The notes: generated by a model from the letters alone, not told the origin. Positions 17,830 through 26,238 are shown, numbered from the stretch's first letter. The stretch: 64,000 nt of DNA from Lachnospiraceae bacterium (GCA_011959105.1 BLLU01000104.1:25237-89236), one strand, 5' to 3'. Numbers and translations: made by a program.

Positions 17830-18654
17830 ATGAGTGAAAATGCAAATTCTTTTCAGGGAACCGGAGAATATGTGGCCAGCGAGGAGTTGATGGCCAGTGT
17901 GAACATTGCCATGGCGCTGCAAAAGCCGCTTCTGATCAAGGGGGAGCCTGGCACGGGCAAGACCATGCTGGCGGAGGCGGTGTCCAAGGCGCTGGGCAAG
18001 CGGCTGATTATCTGGAACATCAAGTCTACCACCAAGGCTCAGGACGGACTCTATGTGTACGATACCATTCAGCGTCTGTACGACGGGCAGTTCGGGGTGG
18101 AAGGGGTGGATGATATCGCCCGGTACATCAAGCTGGGCAAGCTGGGAGAGGCGTTCGACAGCGATGAACAGGTGGTACTGCTCATCGACGAGATCGACAA
18201 GGCCGATCTGGAATTTCCCAATGATCTGCTGTGGGAGTTGGACCAGATGGAGTTCTATATCAATGAAACCAAGCGCACGGTAAAGGCCAAACACCGCCCC
18301 ATCGTGATCATTACATCCAATGCGGAGAAGGAATTGCCGGATGCTTTTCTGCGCCGCTGTATTTTCCATTATATTGATTTCCCCTCCAAAGAGTTGATGG
18401 AGGAGATTGTGCGGGTACATTTTCCCGAGGTGGAGGAGCATCTGCTGAAAAATGCCATGGAAGTATTCTACAATATCCGGGGGATCCGTGACATTCGTAA
18501 GAAGCCCAGTACCTCGGAACTGATCGACTGGGTCAACGCCCTGCAGATCGGAGGCATCAGCGCGGACCGCATACGCGGCGCCCTGCCTTTTATCGGGGTG
18601 GTGGTCAAGAAGGATGAGGATTTGGAACTGGTACGTCATGACGGCAGCCTGTGA
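17830..18654 (+). CDS. MoxR-type AAA+ ATPase
   Basis: 274-residue ATPase with Walker A GEPGTGKT (38-45), Walker B VVLLIDEIDKAD (about 111-122), sensor-1 VIITSNAEKELPDAFLRRC and an arginine-finger region. This is the MoxR/AAA_5 group, chaperone-like ATPases that normally work with a von Willebrand factor A (VWA/CoxE) protein. No VWA gene follows: the gene is closed by a strong terminator and the next gene is a small exported protein. ATG 17830 is 10 bases after AGGAG (17815-17819); an in-frame TTG at 17827 is an alternative. It is transcribed divergently from metF across a 177-base gap. Confidence 0.88.
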   Translation: MSENANSFQGTGEYVASEELMASVNIAMALQKPLLIKGEPGTGKTMLAEAVSKALGKRLIIWNIKSTTKAQDGLYVYDTIQRLYDGQFGVEGVDDIARYIKLGKLGEAFDSDEQVVLLIDEIDKADLEFPNDLLWELDQMEFYINETKRTVKAKHRPIVIITSNAEKELPDAFLRRCIFHYIDFPSKELMEEIVRVHFPEVEEHLLKNAMEVFYNIRGIRDIRKKPSTSELIDWVNALQIGGISADRIRGALPFIGVVVKKDEDLELVRHDGSL

Positions 18655-18698
18655 GGCAGGCTTTACAGTATAAAACAACCTGAATTTAATTTAGATCT

Positions 18699-18740
18699 GA
18701 CAGCCGGAGCATGGCAATTCTGCTCCGGCTGTCTTTTTTT
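18699..18740 (+). terminator. Intrinsic terminator of the MoxR gene
   Basis: Perfect 13-bp stem, GACAGCCGGAGCA (18699-18711) with TGCTCCGGCTGTC (18721-18733), 9-base loop and seven T (18734-18740). Confidence 0.92.
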
Positions 18741-18885
18741 GTATGCTTTTCCGATTCTTTTTTCTTTCTTTAGAAAATCTTCGGATTTCCATGCCAGAAA
18801 ACTTCAGAAGGCCGGCTTATACTATCCTTAGAAAGCGGATAGAACTTTTTGCTGCGGCCAGTATATGGAGAGGATGTGAGAGACA

Positions 18886-19266
18886 ATGAAAAAACATATG
18901 ATAATGGTGCTGGCAGGCATTGGGATCGCGGCGGGTGCAGCAGCCCTGTGGTTTCTGTCCCGTCCGGAGAGACTGGGGAATATCAACCATTCCTTTTCTG
19001 CGGCGGAGTCGGTGACAGACAGATCCACCATATCCTTTTCGGCCAGGGAAGGAGACAGAATCCGATTCTATTTCTCATCCAATGTGGAGAAGGGAGACTT
19101 GGAAATAGTCTTGTACGATTCGGAGGGAAATCAGGTAGAGGAACTGGATCAGGCAAAAGAACTGGTCACCTACCTGACCATGCGTTATGATGACACCTAT
19201 ACCCTTGCGGCGGAATATCTGAATTTTGCGGGAAACTTCAAAGTAGATGTGTCCAGGGCTGATTGA
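18886..19266 (+). CDS. Small exported or membrane-anchored protein of unknown function
   Basis: 126 residues. A short basic start (MKKH) and a hydrophobic segment at about 6-24 form a signal peptide or anchor without a lipobox cysteine. The rest is a hydrophilic, beta-rich domain (RIRFYFSSNVEKGDLEIVLYDSEGNQVEEL...TYTLAAEYLNFAGNFKVDV) that reads like a small Ig- or pre-peptidase-C-like sandwich of the sort 'emp24/GOLD or PPC-like', but I cannot assign it. It lies alone between a strong terminator and dedA, 110 bases upstream of the latter. A TATACT at 18818-18823 could be its -10 box, but no good -35 box goes with it. Confidence 0.6.
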   Translation: MKKHMIMVLAGIGIAAGAAALWFLSRPERLGNINHSFSAAESVTDRSTISFSAREGDRIRFYFSSNVEKGDLEIVLYDSEGNQVEELDQAKELVTYLTMRYDDTYTLAAEYLNFAGNFKVDVSRAD

Positions 19267-19376
19267 ATGTACGGATGCCCGGGCGGCCGGACGTGGATGG
19301 TAGGGCATGTGTGCTGTCAGGGAATATGAGGAATTAATACAGCAAATTGCGGAACTTAATTGAGGAGGAAAAAGAA

Positions 19377-19892
19377 ATGGACTATGCAGCAATTTTGGAT
19401 GTATTCACAAGGTATGGCGCAATCGCCATCTTTGTGCTGGTATTTTTGGAGTATATGAATCTGCCGGGGTTCCCGGCCGGGATCATTATGCCGCTGGCAG
19501 GAATTATGGCGGCAGGGGGCAATATCTCCTTCCCCTGGGTGATGGTGATCACGGTGGCGGCGGGGCTGCTGGGCAGTCTGGTGTTATATGTGCTGGGATT
19601 TACCGGCGGACGGTTTTTCCTGGAAAAATATATGAATAAGTTCCCGAAGCAGAGGCCCACCATAGAGAAGTATCTGAACTGGGTGCAGGAGAAGGGCGGT
19701 ATGGGGCTGATCGCCGCAAAGCTGATTCCTATGATCCGCACGCTGGTATCCATCCCCGCAGGGGTGTTCCGGATGCGGCTCAGCCAGTATGTGGTCTGCT
19801 CCACGATCGGAATCTTTCTCTGGAATCTGCTTTTTGTGGGTGCAGGATATTTTTGCGGGGAGCAGGTGTTGGGCTGGTTTGCAGCCGCCTGA
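19377..19892 (+). CDS. DedA-family membrane protein
   Basis: 171 residues with four to five hydrophobic segments and the DedA/SNARE-associated (VTT) pattern: an early FLEYMNLPGFPAGIIMPLAG (with the acidic residue in the re-entrant helix), GRFFLEKYMNKF, and the basic KLIPMIRTLVSIPAGVFRM block (equivalent of the FxRxxPxxR..PxGxxxM motif), then a TIGIFLWN helix. DedA proteins act as lipid (undecaprenyl phosphate or phospholipid) translocases. AGGAGG (19363-19368) is 8 bases from ATG 19377; the upstream in-frame start at 19347 lacks a site. A lipid glycosyltransferase gene follows 47 bases later, which fits a membrane-lipid role. Confidence 0.88.
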   Translation: MDYAAILDVFTRYGAIAIFVLVFLEYMNLPGFPAGIIMPLAGIMAAGGNISFPWVMVITVAAGLLGSLVLYVLGFTGGRFFLEKYMNKFPKQRPTIEKYLNWVQEKGGMGLIAAKLIPMIRTLVSIPAGVFRMRLSQYVVCSTIGIFLWNLLFVGAGYFCGEQVLGWFAAA

Positions 19893-19939
19893 CAAATATT
19901 GATTGGAGTGTGCGCTGAAGCGCACAGGAGGGTATATAT

Positions 19940-21241
19940 ATGAAAATAGCCATGATGACCAACAACTATAAACCTTATATCGGAGGAGTTCCCATCTCCA
20001 TTGAGCGTCTGACGGAGGCGCTGCGGGAGCAGGGACACAGGGTGGTGGTATTCGCCCCCAAATATAAGCATCTGGGGAAAGAACAGGAGCCGGAGGAGGA
20101 TGTGGTGCGCTACAGCACCCTGAGTCAGCATTTTTACAGCAACACCGTGCTGCCTAATCCCCTGGACCCGGTGCTGGAAGAAACATTTGCCCGGGAGGAG
20201 TTCGATGTGATTCATGTACATCACCCGGTGCTCATCGGCAGAGTGGCGGCCCGTCTGTCCCAGAAGTACAATATCCCGTTGGTATATACATACCACACCC
20301 AGTATGAGCAGTATCTGGACTATGCGGGTCTCATCCACTGGCTGAGCCAGGGAGCGGCAAAAGACAATCTGCTGGGACGTATTCGCTGTCGGGGCAGCAA
20401 GGCCATTAAACAGGAACTGGCCCCCTGGTATCTCAGCGGCTTTATGCGTCGCTGCCACACTGTCATCGCTCCCACGGAGGGAATGAAAAGAGTTTTCCGT
20501 TCCCAATATGGTTATACTTACAACTGTCAGGCAGATCTGGCCGTGCTGCCCACGGGTCTGCCCCTGGAGAGTTACCAGGCGGATTCCCGGGCAGTGGGGG
20601 CGATTCGGCAGCAATATGGCGATGGACAGATGCCCTTGTTGGTCACGGTGTCCCGCCTGGGACATGAAAAGAATGTGCCCTTCCTGCTGCGGTGCATGGC
20701 CCGTCTGAAACAGTATCTGCCGGATTTTCGGCTGATGGTCATCGGAGACGGCCCTCAGAAGGAAGAGTATATGGATCTGTGTGAACAGCTTGACATTCGT
20801 CAGCAGATCTGCTTCCTGGGAAGCCTGCCCAACCGGGAGATTGCGGCCCATATGGCGGCGGCGGACTGCTTTGTGTTCGCCTCCAAGACGGAGACCCAGG
20901 GAATCGTGATCCTGGAGGCCATGGCGGCCAGGACTCCTGTGGTGGCCCTGCGGGCATCGGGGGTGGAGGATCTGGTGGAGGATGGTGTCAGCGGTTATCT
21001 GTGTCCGGAGGAGGAAGAGGCTTTCACGGAACAGCTTCTGCGGGTGCTGCAGAATGAACCCCTGCGGGACGGCCTGCGGATCGGCGCGTTTGAAGCGGCG
21101 CTCCAATATCGGGAAGATGCAGTTGCAGAAAAAGCAGTGAAGATATATACTGATACCTGTAGGCAGTATGCCATGACACAGGTAAGCGCCCAGATCCGTG
21201 TGTTCCGGGATCTGCGGGAACGTCTGCGCCTGCCGGGCTGA
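19940..21241 (+). CDS. Family 4 glycosyltransferase, probably lipid (diacylglycerol) glucosyltransferase
   Basis: 433-residue GT-B enzyme. The N-terminal domain has MMTNNYKPYIGGVPISIERLT (GGV loop) and YTYHTQYEQY; the C-terminal domain has TVSRLGHEKN, VIGDGPQKEE and the E-x7-E motif in FASKTETQGIVILEAMA. The overall pattern resembles the 1,2-diacylglycerol 3-glucosyltransferases of Firmicutes (GT4, retaining, UDP-glucose donor) and their relatives. The C-terminus has a basic helix of about 40 residues (SAQIRVFRDLRERLRL) that may bind the membrane surface. Follows dedA closely and precedes response regulator 2 by 62 bases, so these may share a transcript. Confidence 0.85.
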   Translation: MKIAMMTNNYKPYIGGVPISIERLTEALREQGHRVVVFAPKYKHLGKEQEPEEDVVRYSTLSQHFYSNTVLPNPLDPVLEETFAREEFDVIHVHHPVLIGRVAARLSQKYNIPLVYTYHTQYEQYLDYAGLIHWLSQGAAKDNLLGRIRCRGSKAIKQELAPWYLSGFMRRCHTVIAPTEGMKRVFRSQYGYTYNCQADLAVLPTGLPLESYQADSRAVGAIRQQYGDGQMPLLVTVSRLGHEKNVPFLLRCMARLKQYLPDFRLMVIGDGPQKEEYMDLCEQLDIRQQICFLGSLPNREIAAHMAAADCFVFASKTETQGIVILEAMAARTPVVALRASGVEDLVEDGVSGYLCPEEEEAFTEQLLRVLQNEPLRDGLRIGAFEAALQYREDAVAEKAVKIYTDTCRQYAMTQVSAQIRVFRDLRERLRLPG

Positions 21242-21303
21242 ACCTTGCTTTATTCAAAGCATTGGCCCTGCCTGCAAATGAATGATAAGGGAGAGTAACT
21301 GGA

Positions 21304-22017
21304 ATGAATCAGCAAGAGTACAGTATCCTGGTGGTGGAGGATGACAGGGAGATTCGACAGGGAATAGAGATTTATCTGCGCAACCAGGGGTATCAGGTAT
21401 TTCAGGCGGCCAATGGCCAGGAGGGATTGGAGGTTATAAAGAGCAGGGAATTGCATCTGGTGATTCTGGATGTGATGATGCCGGTGATGGACGGAATTAC
21501 CATGTTGATGAAAACCAGAGATCTGGGATATGAGTTTCCGGTGCTGATGTTGTCAGCCAAGTCCGAGGAAGTGGATAAAATCATGGGGCTGAACATGGGA
21601 GCGGACGACTATATTTCCAAGCCCTTTACCCCGCTGGAACTGCTGGCCCGGGTGAATTCCCATCTGCGCCGTTACAGCAAGTATATGAGCGCCGTGGGCG
21701 GCGGCGCAGTCAGGGAGCATATCTATACCCTGGGCGGATTGGAACTGAATGAAGACAGTGTGGAACTGACGGTGGACGGAGAACCGGTAAAGCTGACTCC
21801 CATGGAGTTCAAGATTGTGCAGCTGCTGATAAAGAACCCCGGACGGGTGTTCTCCGCCGATGAGATCTATGAGCGGGTGTGGAACGAGAAAGCCGTCAAC
21901 ACGGACACAATCATGGTCCATGTACGGAATATACGGGAAAAAATTGAGATAGATCCCAAGAATCCCAAGTACCTGAAAGTGGTCTGGGGTGTGGGATACA
22001 AGATGGAAAAGCAATAG
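21304..22017 (+). CDS. OmpR/PhoB-family response regulator (TCS 2)
   Basis: 237 residues: receiver with acidic pocket EDD, phospho-acceptor Asp56 in VILDVMMP and the ISKPFTP lysine; winged-helix domain with LTPMEFKIVQLL and the C-terminal VWGVGYKMEKQ. It is a clear paralogue of the regulator at 7362-8060, sharing block after block, including the DNA-binding helix region. GGGAGAG precedes the ATG. The kinase follows 18 bases later. Confidence 0.95.
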   Translation: MNQQEYSILVVEDDREIRQGIEIYLRNQGYQVFQAANGQEGLEVIKSRELHLVILDVMMPVMDGITMLMKTRDLGYEFPVLMLSAKSEEVDKIMGLNMGADDYISKPFTPLELLARVNSHLRRYSKYMSAVGGGAVREHIYTLGGLELNEDSVELTVDGEPVKLTPMEFKIVQLLIKNPGRVFSADEIYERVWNEKAVNTDTIMVHVRNIREKIEIDPKNPKYLKVVWGVGYKMEKQ

Positions 22018-22035
22018 GGAAATTAAGAGGTAAAT

Positions 22036-24516
22036 ATGGGGAAGAAACGGAAAACGGAGGTCGTGCAGCCGGGGACGCAGGGAATCCCCGAGTTAAATAC
22101 CGACCCCGGACAAAAAAAGAAGAAAAAATGGCAGAACATATGGCGGCTGGGGACGGTACTGTCTCTGGCAGGCGCGTTTATCCTGTTTACGCGTTATATG
22201 GATATCTCCACATATCGGACGGAACCCTCCGTGACGGATCTGTACGGCGGCGTGGACGCCTGCAACCGTTACAATTATGTGCTCTATCGCGACCTTTATA
22301 ACGCGGTAAACGGCAAGCACCTCACCTTTGACCAGCTGTACGGCGTCTATGATGAGGAAGCATGGAATCTTGAACTGAGTGAGGGGCTGATCAGCCAGGG
22401 CAAATACATTATAGAAGAAGGAAGTGGTTTAGGGGGCGGCATAACGGAAGTCCGGGAGGAGACAGAGGCCGGCCAGGAGGACATACAATGGCTCTGGGAA
22501 GGGGTAATGCGGGAATCTCTGACCAATGTTTATGCCTATCTGGGAGAATGTCTGGAGTATTTGAGCCAGAATATGCAGGAGAAGATGGGAGCCTTCGACT
22601 ATTGGATGCAGGATCATACTACAGGGGCCATTGTCACCAATACACTGCAGACCGAAAGGGGAAAAGACTTTTCTACGGAAGAGTACTCGGTCTGGTTTCA
22701 GATGGATTATGACGATGGGGGCAATCTGCAGGTGAAAGCGGCTTCGGACAGTGATGTCAACACCCTGACCAGAACCCTTTATGACGGTTTTCGCAAGGGA
22801 TTGTACGGAAGTTATGTGACTGATCTGCAAACTTATGTGCCCGTTGAATTCAAAATCAAGAGTGATCAATACGCCTATGTGGGGGACGCAAGTTCGGATT
22901 CCTCTTTTCTGAATCAGTTGGAAGAGCGCATACGTGGTTATGGCGGACCCAGAAACTGTACCGTTATCTACGGCATTAAACACAGCCAGTGGGAAACCCT
23001 GGTGGGCAATTATCGTGCGCAAAACGATTATATGGATGTTTACAGGGAATATGAATATACCGGGCTGCGGGGGATATTCCTGTTGCTTGCAGCGGTGCTC
23101 TGGGGCTGGGGATTTTTTTATGGAAATCCCCGCAGGGAAGAAAAAAGGCTTTTAAGGCATTTTCGGCGCGCTCCGGCAGAGGCGGTGATTGGAGGAACCA
23201 TAGCGCTGCCCATGGTGGCGGCTCCCCTGGTATTGCAGTGGGCGTCCAGTCTGTATATTACCAATTATCCCCGCTATTATCTCCGCACTGTATATTGGTG
23301 GACCTGGGGAGACATATTGGCCTACGGGCTGAATCTGGCGGCGGTAACGGGACTGCTTTTTGCCGCCTGGTATGCAGGCTGCTGTCTGGGAGAGATCCGC
23401 AGGCTGGGCATCCGGGGATATCTGCATAAGCGCATGGTGTGCTCCCGGGTCTGGGACTGGTGCAAAAAACGGATCCGCCGTTATTATCAGACCCTGGTAA
23501 ATCTGGATATCACCAGAGATTCCCGCAGGCAGGTGATCAGACTGCTGGCTGTCAACGGGATCGTGGTATTGCTGCTCTGTACCATGTGGGTGGCGGGCTG
23601 GTTCGGTGTGATTATCTACACGTTGCTGCTGTATTTTGTGATAAAAAAATATATCAGCGACCTGCAGAAAAAATACAGTATTCTGCTGCGGGCCACCAAC
23701 GAAATTGCGAATGGTAATCTGGATGTGAGGATCACGGAACACCTGGGAGTATTTGAACCCTTTAAGCCCCAGATTTATCGGATTGAGGAGGGATTTCAGA
23801 AAGCAGTGGCAGAGGAGGTGAAGAGCCAGCGCATGAAGACGGAATTGATAACCAATGTATCCCATGATCTTAAGACCCCCCTGACAGCGATTATCACCTA
23901 TGTGAATCTGTTGAAAGAGGCCAATGTCACCGAGGAGCAGAGAGTACAGTATCTGCAGATACTGGAACAGAAATCCCTGCGGCTGAAAGCGTTGATCGAG
24001 GATTTGTTTGAGGTCAGCAAGGCCAACAGTAAGAATATTACTTTGAATCTGGTGGATGTGGATATCGTGAATCTGCTGCGGCAGGTGGAATTCGAGCAGG
24101 AGGACCGGCTGGAGGAGAGAAATCTGGCCGTGCGGCTGCGGCTGCCGGAGGAGAAAGTGGTGGTGCGGCTGGACAGTCAGAAGGCCTATCGGATCTATGA
24201 AAATCTGTTTGGAAACATAATAAAGTATGCCATGGAAGGTACCAGAATCTATGTGGATCTGGAGCAGACAGAGCAGGAAGTCACTGTGCGTCTGAAGAAT
24301 ATCACAGAGCAGGAAATCACGGTGAGCGCCGAGGAACTGACGGAACGTTTTGTCAGAGGGGACAGCTCCCGCAATACCGAGGGAAGCGGCCTGGGATTGG
24401 CCATTGTCCGCAGCTTTACGGAACTGATGGGAGGGCGTTTTGAAGTGACAGTGGACGGGGATCTGTTTACTGCCAGCACTACCTGGGTGCGGGAGCAAAG
24501 CCAGCCTCTTTCCTGA
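22036..24516 (+). CDS. Large sensor histidine kinase (TCS 2)
   Basis: 826 residues. Basic, lysine-rich N-terminus, helix at about 38-56, an extracytoplasmic region to about 345, then membrane segments at about 346-363, 382-401, 425-452 and a long hydrophobic stretch 503-538 (probably two helices), a HAMP-like linker (RATNEIANGNLDVRI), phospho-acceptor His610 in NVSHDLKTPLTAI, and HATPase N-box (NLFGNIIKYA) and G-box GSGLGLA near 780. AGAGG lies 5 bases before the ATG. Same architecture as the kinase at 8080-10872 but with a different extracytoplasmic part, so the two probably sense different signals. Its transcript most likely ends at the terminator at 24641-24677 inside the convergent lysR gene. 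Confidence 0.9.
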   Translation: MGKKRKTEVVQPGTQGIPELNTDPGQKKKKKWQNIWRLGTVLSLAGAFILFTRYMDISTYRTEPSVTDLYGGVDACNRYNYVLYRDLYNAVNGKHLTFDQLYGVYDEEAWNLELSEGLISQGKYIIEEGSGLGGGITEVREETEAGQEDIQWLWEGVMRESLTNVYAYLGECLEYLSQNMQEKMGAFDYWMQDHTTGAIVTNTLQTERGKDFSTEEYSVWFQMDYDDGGNLQVKAASDSDVNTLTRTLYDGFRKGLYGSYVTDLQTYVPVEFKIKSDQYAYVGDASSDSSFLNQLEERIRGYGGPRNCTVIYGIKHSQWETLVGNYRAQNDYMDVYREYEYTGLRGIFLLLAAVLWGWGFFYGNPRREEKRLLRHFRRAPAEAVIGGTIALPMVAAPLVLQWASSLYITNYPRYYLRTVYWWTWGDILAYGLNLAAVTGLLFAAWYAGCCLGEIRRLGIRGYLHKRMVCSRVWDWCKKRIRRYYQTLVNLDITRDSRRQVIRLLAVNGIVVLLLCTMWVAGWFGVIIYTLLLYFVIKKYISDLQKKYSILLRATNEIANGNLDVRITEHLGVFEPFKPQIYRIEEGFQKAVAEEVKSQRMKTELITNVSHDLKTPLTAIITYVNLLKEANVTEEQRVQYLQILEQKSLRLKALIEDLFEVSKANSKNITLNLVDVDIVNLLRQVEFEQEDRLEERNLAVRLRLPEEKVVVRLDSQKAYRIYENLFGNIIKYAMEGTRIYVDLEQTEQEVTVRLKNITEQEITVSAEELTERFVRGDSSRNTEGSGLGLAIVRSFTELMGGRFEVTVDGDLFTASTTWVREQSQPLS

Positions 24517-24531
24517 AGAATCATTTGCTGT

Positions 24532-25446
24532 TCATATTTCCGGAAAACTTCCGGAGGCCAGCCGCGCCAGAAAAGCGCTCATGGCGGCGGAAGGTCTGGC
24601 AGATCTGGGGTAAGCAAAACCGATGCGGCGCGGAGGGATCGGCTCTCTGATGGAACATTCCATCAGAGAGCCTTTTTGCAGTTCGTCCCGGACAAACTCG
24701 CCGATAACGCAGGCGATTCCAAGACCGATACGGGCAAAGTCGATGAGCAGGTCCATGGTGGACACCTCGATCTTGTGTTCCACAGAGATACCCTGCAGAA
24801 GCATATGCCTGTCGATATATTGGCGGGTTACATTGTCTTTGTTCAGCAGCAGAAAGGTTCCCTGGGTCAGGATCTCCTGTTGGAAGTCCTCCTTGGGACG
24901 GGTGTGGAGCTTGCTCAGATAGTCGGGGGAGCATACAAAGATATCATGGATTTCCCGGATGGGCAGAAAGTTGAGGCGGCTTCCCTCCAGGCGTTCGCTT
25001 TCTCCCACCAGACCCAGTTCCAGCGCACCATTCTCCAGAGCCGTGATGGTTTCGTGAGTGGACTGGCAGGACAGGGAGATTTTCACATAGGGATTCTCCG
25101 CAATATAGTCCTGCAAGTAGGGAAGCAGCACATATTTGCACAGGGTGGCGCTGACACCCATGGACAGACTGCCCGCTCCCAGCAGATCGTTTCGGCTGAT
25201 CATTTCTTCTCCCTGACGGATGGCCTGAAAAGCGGTCTCCAGCTGCTTGTAGAGGAGTCTGCCGTTTTCCGTGAGGGTCACGCCCCGGGAACTGCGGACC
25301 AGCAGAGGAGAGGAGAAAGACTCCTCCAGACGGGAGACGGACTTGCTTACCGCAGGCTGGCTGATATACAGTTTCCTGGCGGCGGCGGAGATATTGCCGC
25401 ACTGGGCCACGGTGTAGAAAATGTGGTACAGGTTGAGTGAATTCAT
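24532..25446 (-). CDS. LysR-family transcriptional regulator
   Basis: 304 residues. N-terminal winged helix-turn-helix (about 1-60: LNLYHIFYTVAQCGNISAAARKLYISQPAVSKSVSRLE), then the periplasmic-binding-protein-like effector domain (about 90-295). It resembles the CysL/YwqM group, but the effector cannot be told. GGGAGG precedes the ATG. It is convergent with kinase 2 (15-base gap). In related clostridia a LysR gene often stands divergent to leuCD, so leucine control is a reasonable guess; here an XRE gene lies between them. A palindrome TACAGAA-A-TTCTGTA in its own leader is a likely autoregulatory site. Its coding sequence carries a plus-strand terminator at 24641-24677. Confidence 0.9.
   Translation of the reverse strand: MNSLNLYHIFYTVAQCGNISAAARKLYISQPAVSKSVSRLEESFSSPLLVRSSRGVTLTENGRLLYKQLETAFQAIRQGEEMISRNDLLGAGSLSMGVSATLCKYVLLPYLQDYIAENPYVKISLSCQSTHETITALENGALELGLVGESERLEGSRLNFLPIREIHDIFVCSPDYLSKLHTRPKEDFQQEILTQGTFLLLNKDNVTRQYIDRHMLLQGISVEHKIEVSTMDLLIDFARIGLGIACVIGEFVRDELQKGSLMECSIREPIPPRRIGFAYPRSARPSAAMSAFLARLASGSFPEI
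24641..24677 (+). terminator. Intrinsic terminator for kinase 2, embedded in the lysR coding sequence
   Basis: Perfect 15-bp inverted repeat GGCTCTCTGATGGAA (24641-24655) and TTCCATCAGAGAGCC (24658-24672), 2-base gap, followed on the plus strand by TTTTT (24673-24677). There is no T-run on the minus strand, so it should stop only plus-strand transcription, 125 bases after the kinase stop codon. It lies wholly within the convergent lysR gene. Confidence 0.8.
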
Positions 25447-25495
25447 GGCAGGAGCCTCCCAAAAATAAATTGACTTGCTATGGTTTTCCGCTATT

Positions 25496-25510
25496 TACAG
25501 AAATTCTGTA
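25496..25510. promoter_or_regulatory. Palindromic operator, probable LysR box
   Basis: TACAGAA (25496-25502), one central A, TTCTGTA (25504-25510): a perfect 7-bp dyad about 50 bases upstream of the lysR ATG and some 20 bases downstream of its -10 box. LysR-type regulators bind such interrupted dyads; assignment to this regulator is inference. Confidence 0.5.
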
Positions 25511-25530
25511 TTTCTGCTTTCGATATGGGT

Positions 25531-25558
25531 ATTATAGCATAATCTGCGGCTGTGGCAA
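25531..25558 (-). promoter_or_regulatory. Promoter of the lysR gene
   Basis: On the minus strand TTGCCA (25553-25558), 16-base spacer ending in an extended -10 TGC, then TATAAT (25531-25536). Confidence 0.7.
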
Positions 25559-25631
25559 GGTTAAATGTTTTATAAATATGTGTTAAAAGTTATTTACACA
25601 ATGTTAATTTTCAGAAACCCATAAAATGTGC

Positions 25632-25651
25632 GTCAATATTGACAAATTGAC
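25632..25651. promoter_or_regulatory. Palindrome GTCAATATTGAC with a further half site
   Basis: A perfect 12-bp palindrome at 25632-25643 is followed by another TTGAC half site at 25647-25651, some 60-80 bases upstream of the XRE-type gene. It is a candidate operator for that regulator (inference). Confidence 0.4.
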
Positions 25652-25713
25652 AACCCAAATTGCTTGAAGCCAAATAAATTATATTGTAGGCTGGAAAAAA
25701 GGAGGAAATAAAA

Positions 25714-26139
25714 ATGAAATTTAATGAAAAATTATTAAAACTCAGGAAAGAAAAAGGACTCTCACAAGAAGAACTGGGAATGGAAATGCAGGTATCAAGA
25801 CAAACCGTTTCAAAATGGGAAGCAGGGCAGTCCTACCCGGATTTTGCTAGATTGGTCATGTTAAGTGATTTCTTCGATATGACTTTAGATGAACTTGTGA
25901 AGGATATTGACGTGCAGGAGGTAAGGGAAAATTCATTTACAAATGAGAAAATAGATTCTATTTATCGAGTTTCTCAAGACGTGAACTCTATTTTTCAGAA
26001 CAGAACTCTCAAAGGTATTATAAAAGGGATAAAATGGTTTATCTTGTGCAGTTTCATATTTCTATGCCTGGTTATAGTAGTTTCACTTATACTGCAATTT
26101 ATTTATCCGGAATCCAATACATTTTGGCGTACCTTTTAA
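25714..26139 (+). CDS. XRE-type helix-turn-helix regulator with C-terminal membrane helix
   Basis: 141 residues. N-terminal Cro/C1-type HTH (about 5-62: LLKLRKEKGLSQEELGMEMQVSRQTVSKWEAGQSYPD), a charged linker, then one strong hydrophobic segment (about 107-130) near the C-terminus. AGGAGG-like AAGGAGGAAAT precedes the ATG. It sits in distinctly AT-rich DNA (25560-26320) between lysR and leuCD, unlike its neighbours, suggesting recent insertion. Membrane-anchored XRE proteins often accompany small transport or stress genes, but none follows here. The sequence stops soon after the hydrophobic segment, and an overlapping frame continues open to 26249 (VEERNYHWYGGKTITIS...), so a frameshifted, originally longer protein cannot be excluded. 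Confidence 0.75.
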   Translation: MKFNEKLLKLRKEKGLSQEELGMEMQVSRQTVSKWEAGQSYPDFARLVMLSDFFDMTLDELVKDIDVQEVRENSFTNEKIDSIYRVSQDVNSIFQNRTLKGIIKGIKWFILCSFIFLCLVIVVSLILQFIYPESNTFWRTF

Positions 26140-26238
26140 TTGCAAACCATGCTCTGTCCCATGTGGAAGAAAGGAACTATCACTGGTATGGCGGCAAAAC
26201 CATAACGATAAGTTATGGAAAATATAAATATTATATAT

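Noticed and set aside
19382..21106. 574-codon minus-strand frame opposite dedA and the glycosyltransferase
   Set aside because: Crosses two real genes and the gap between them; no start signal or recognisable domain.
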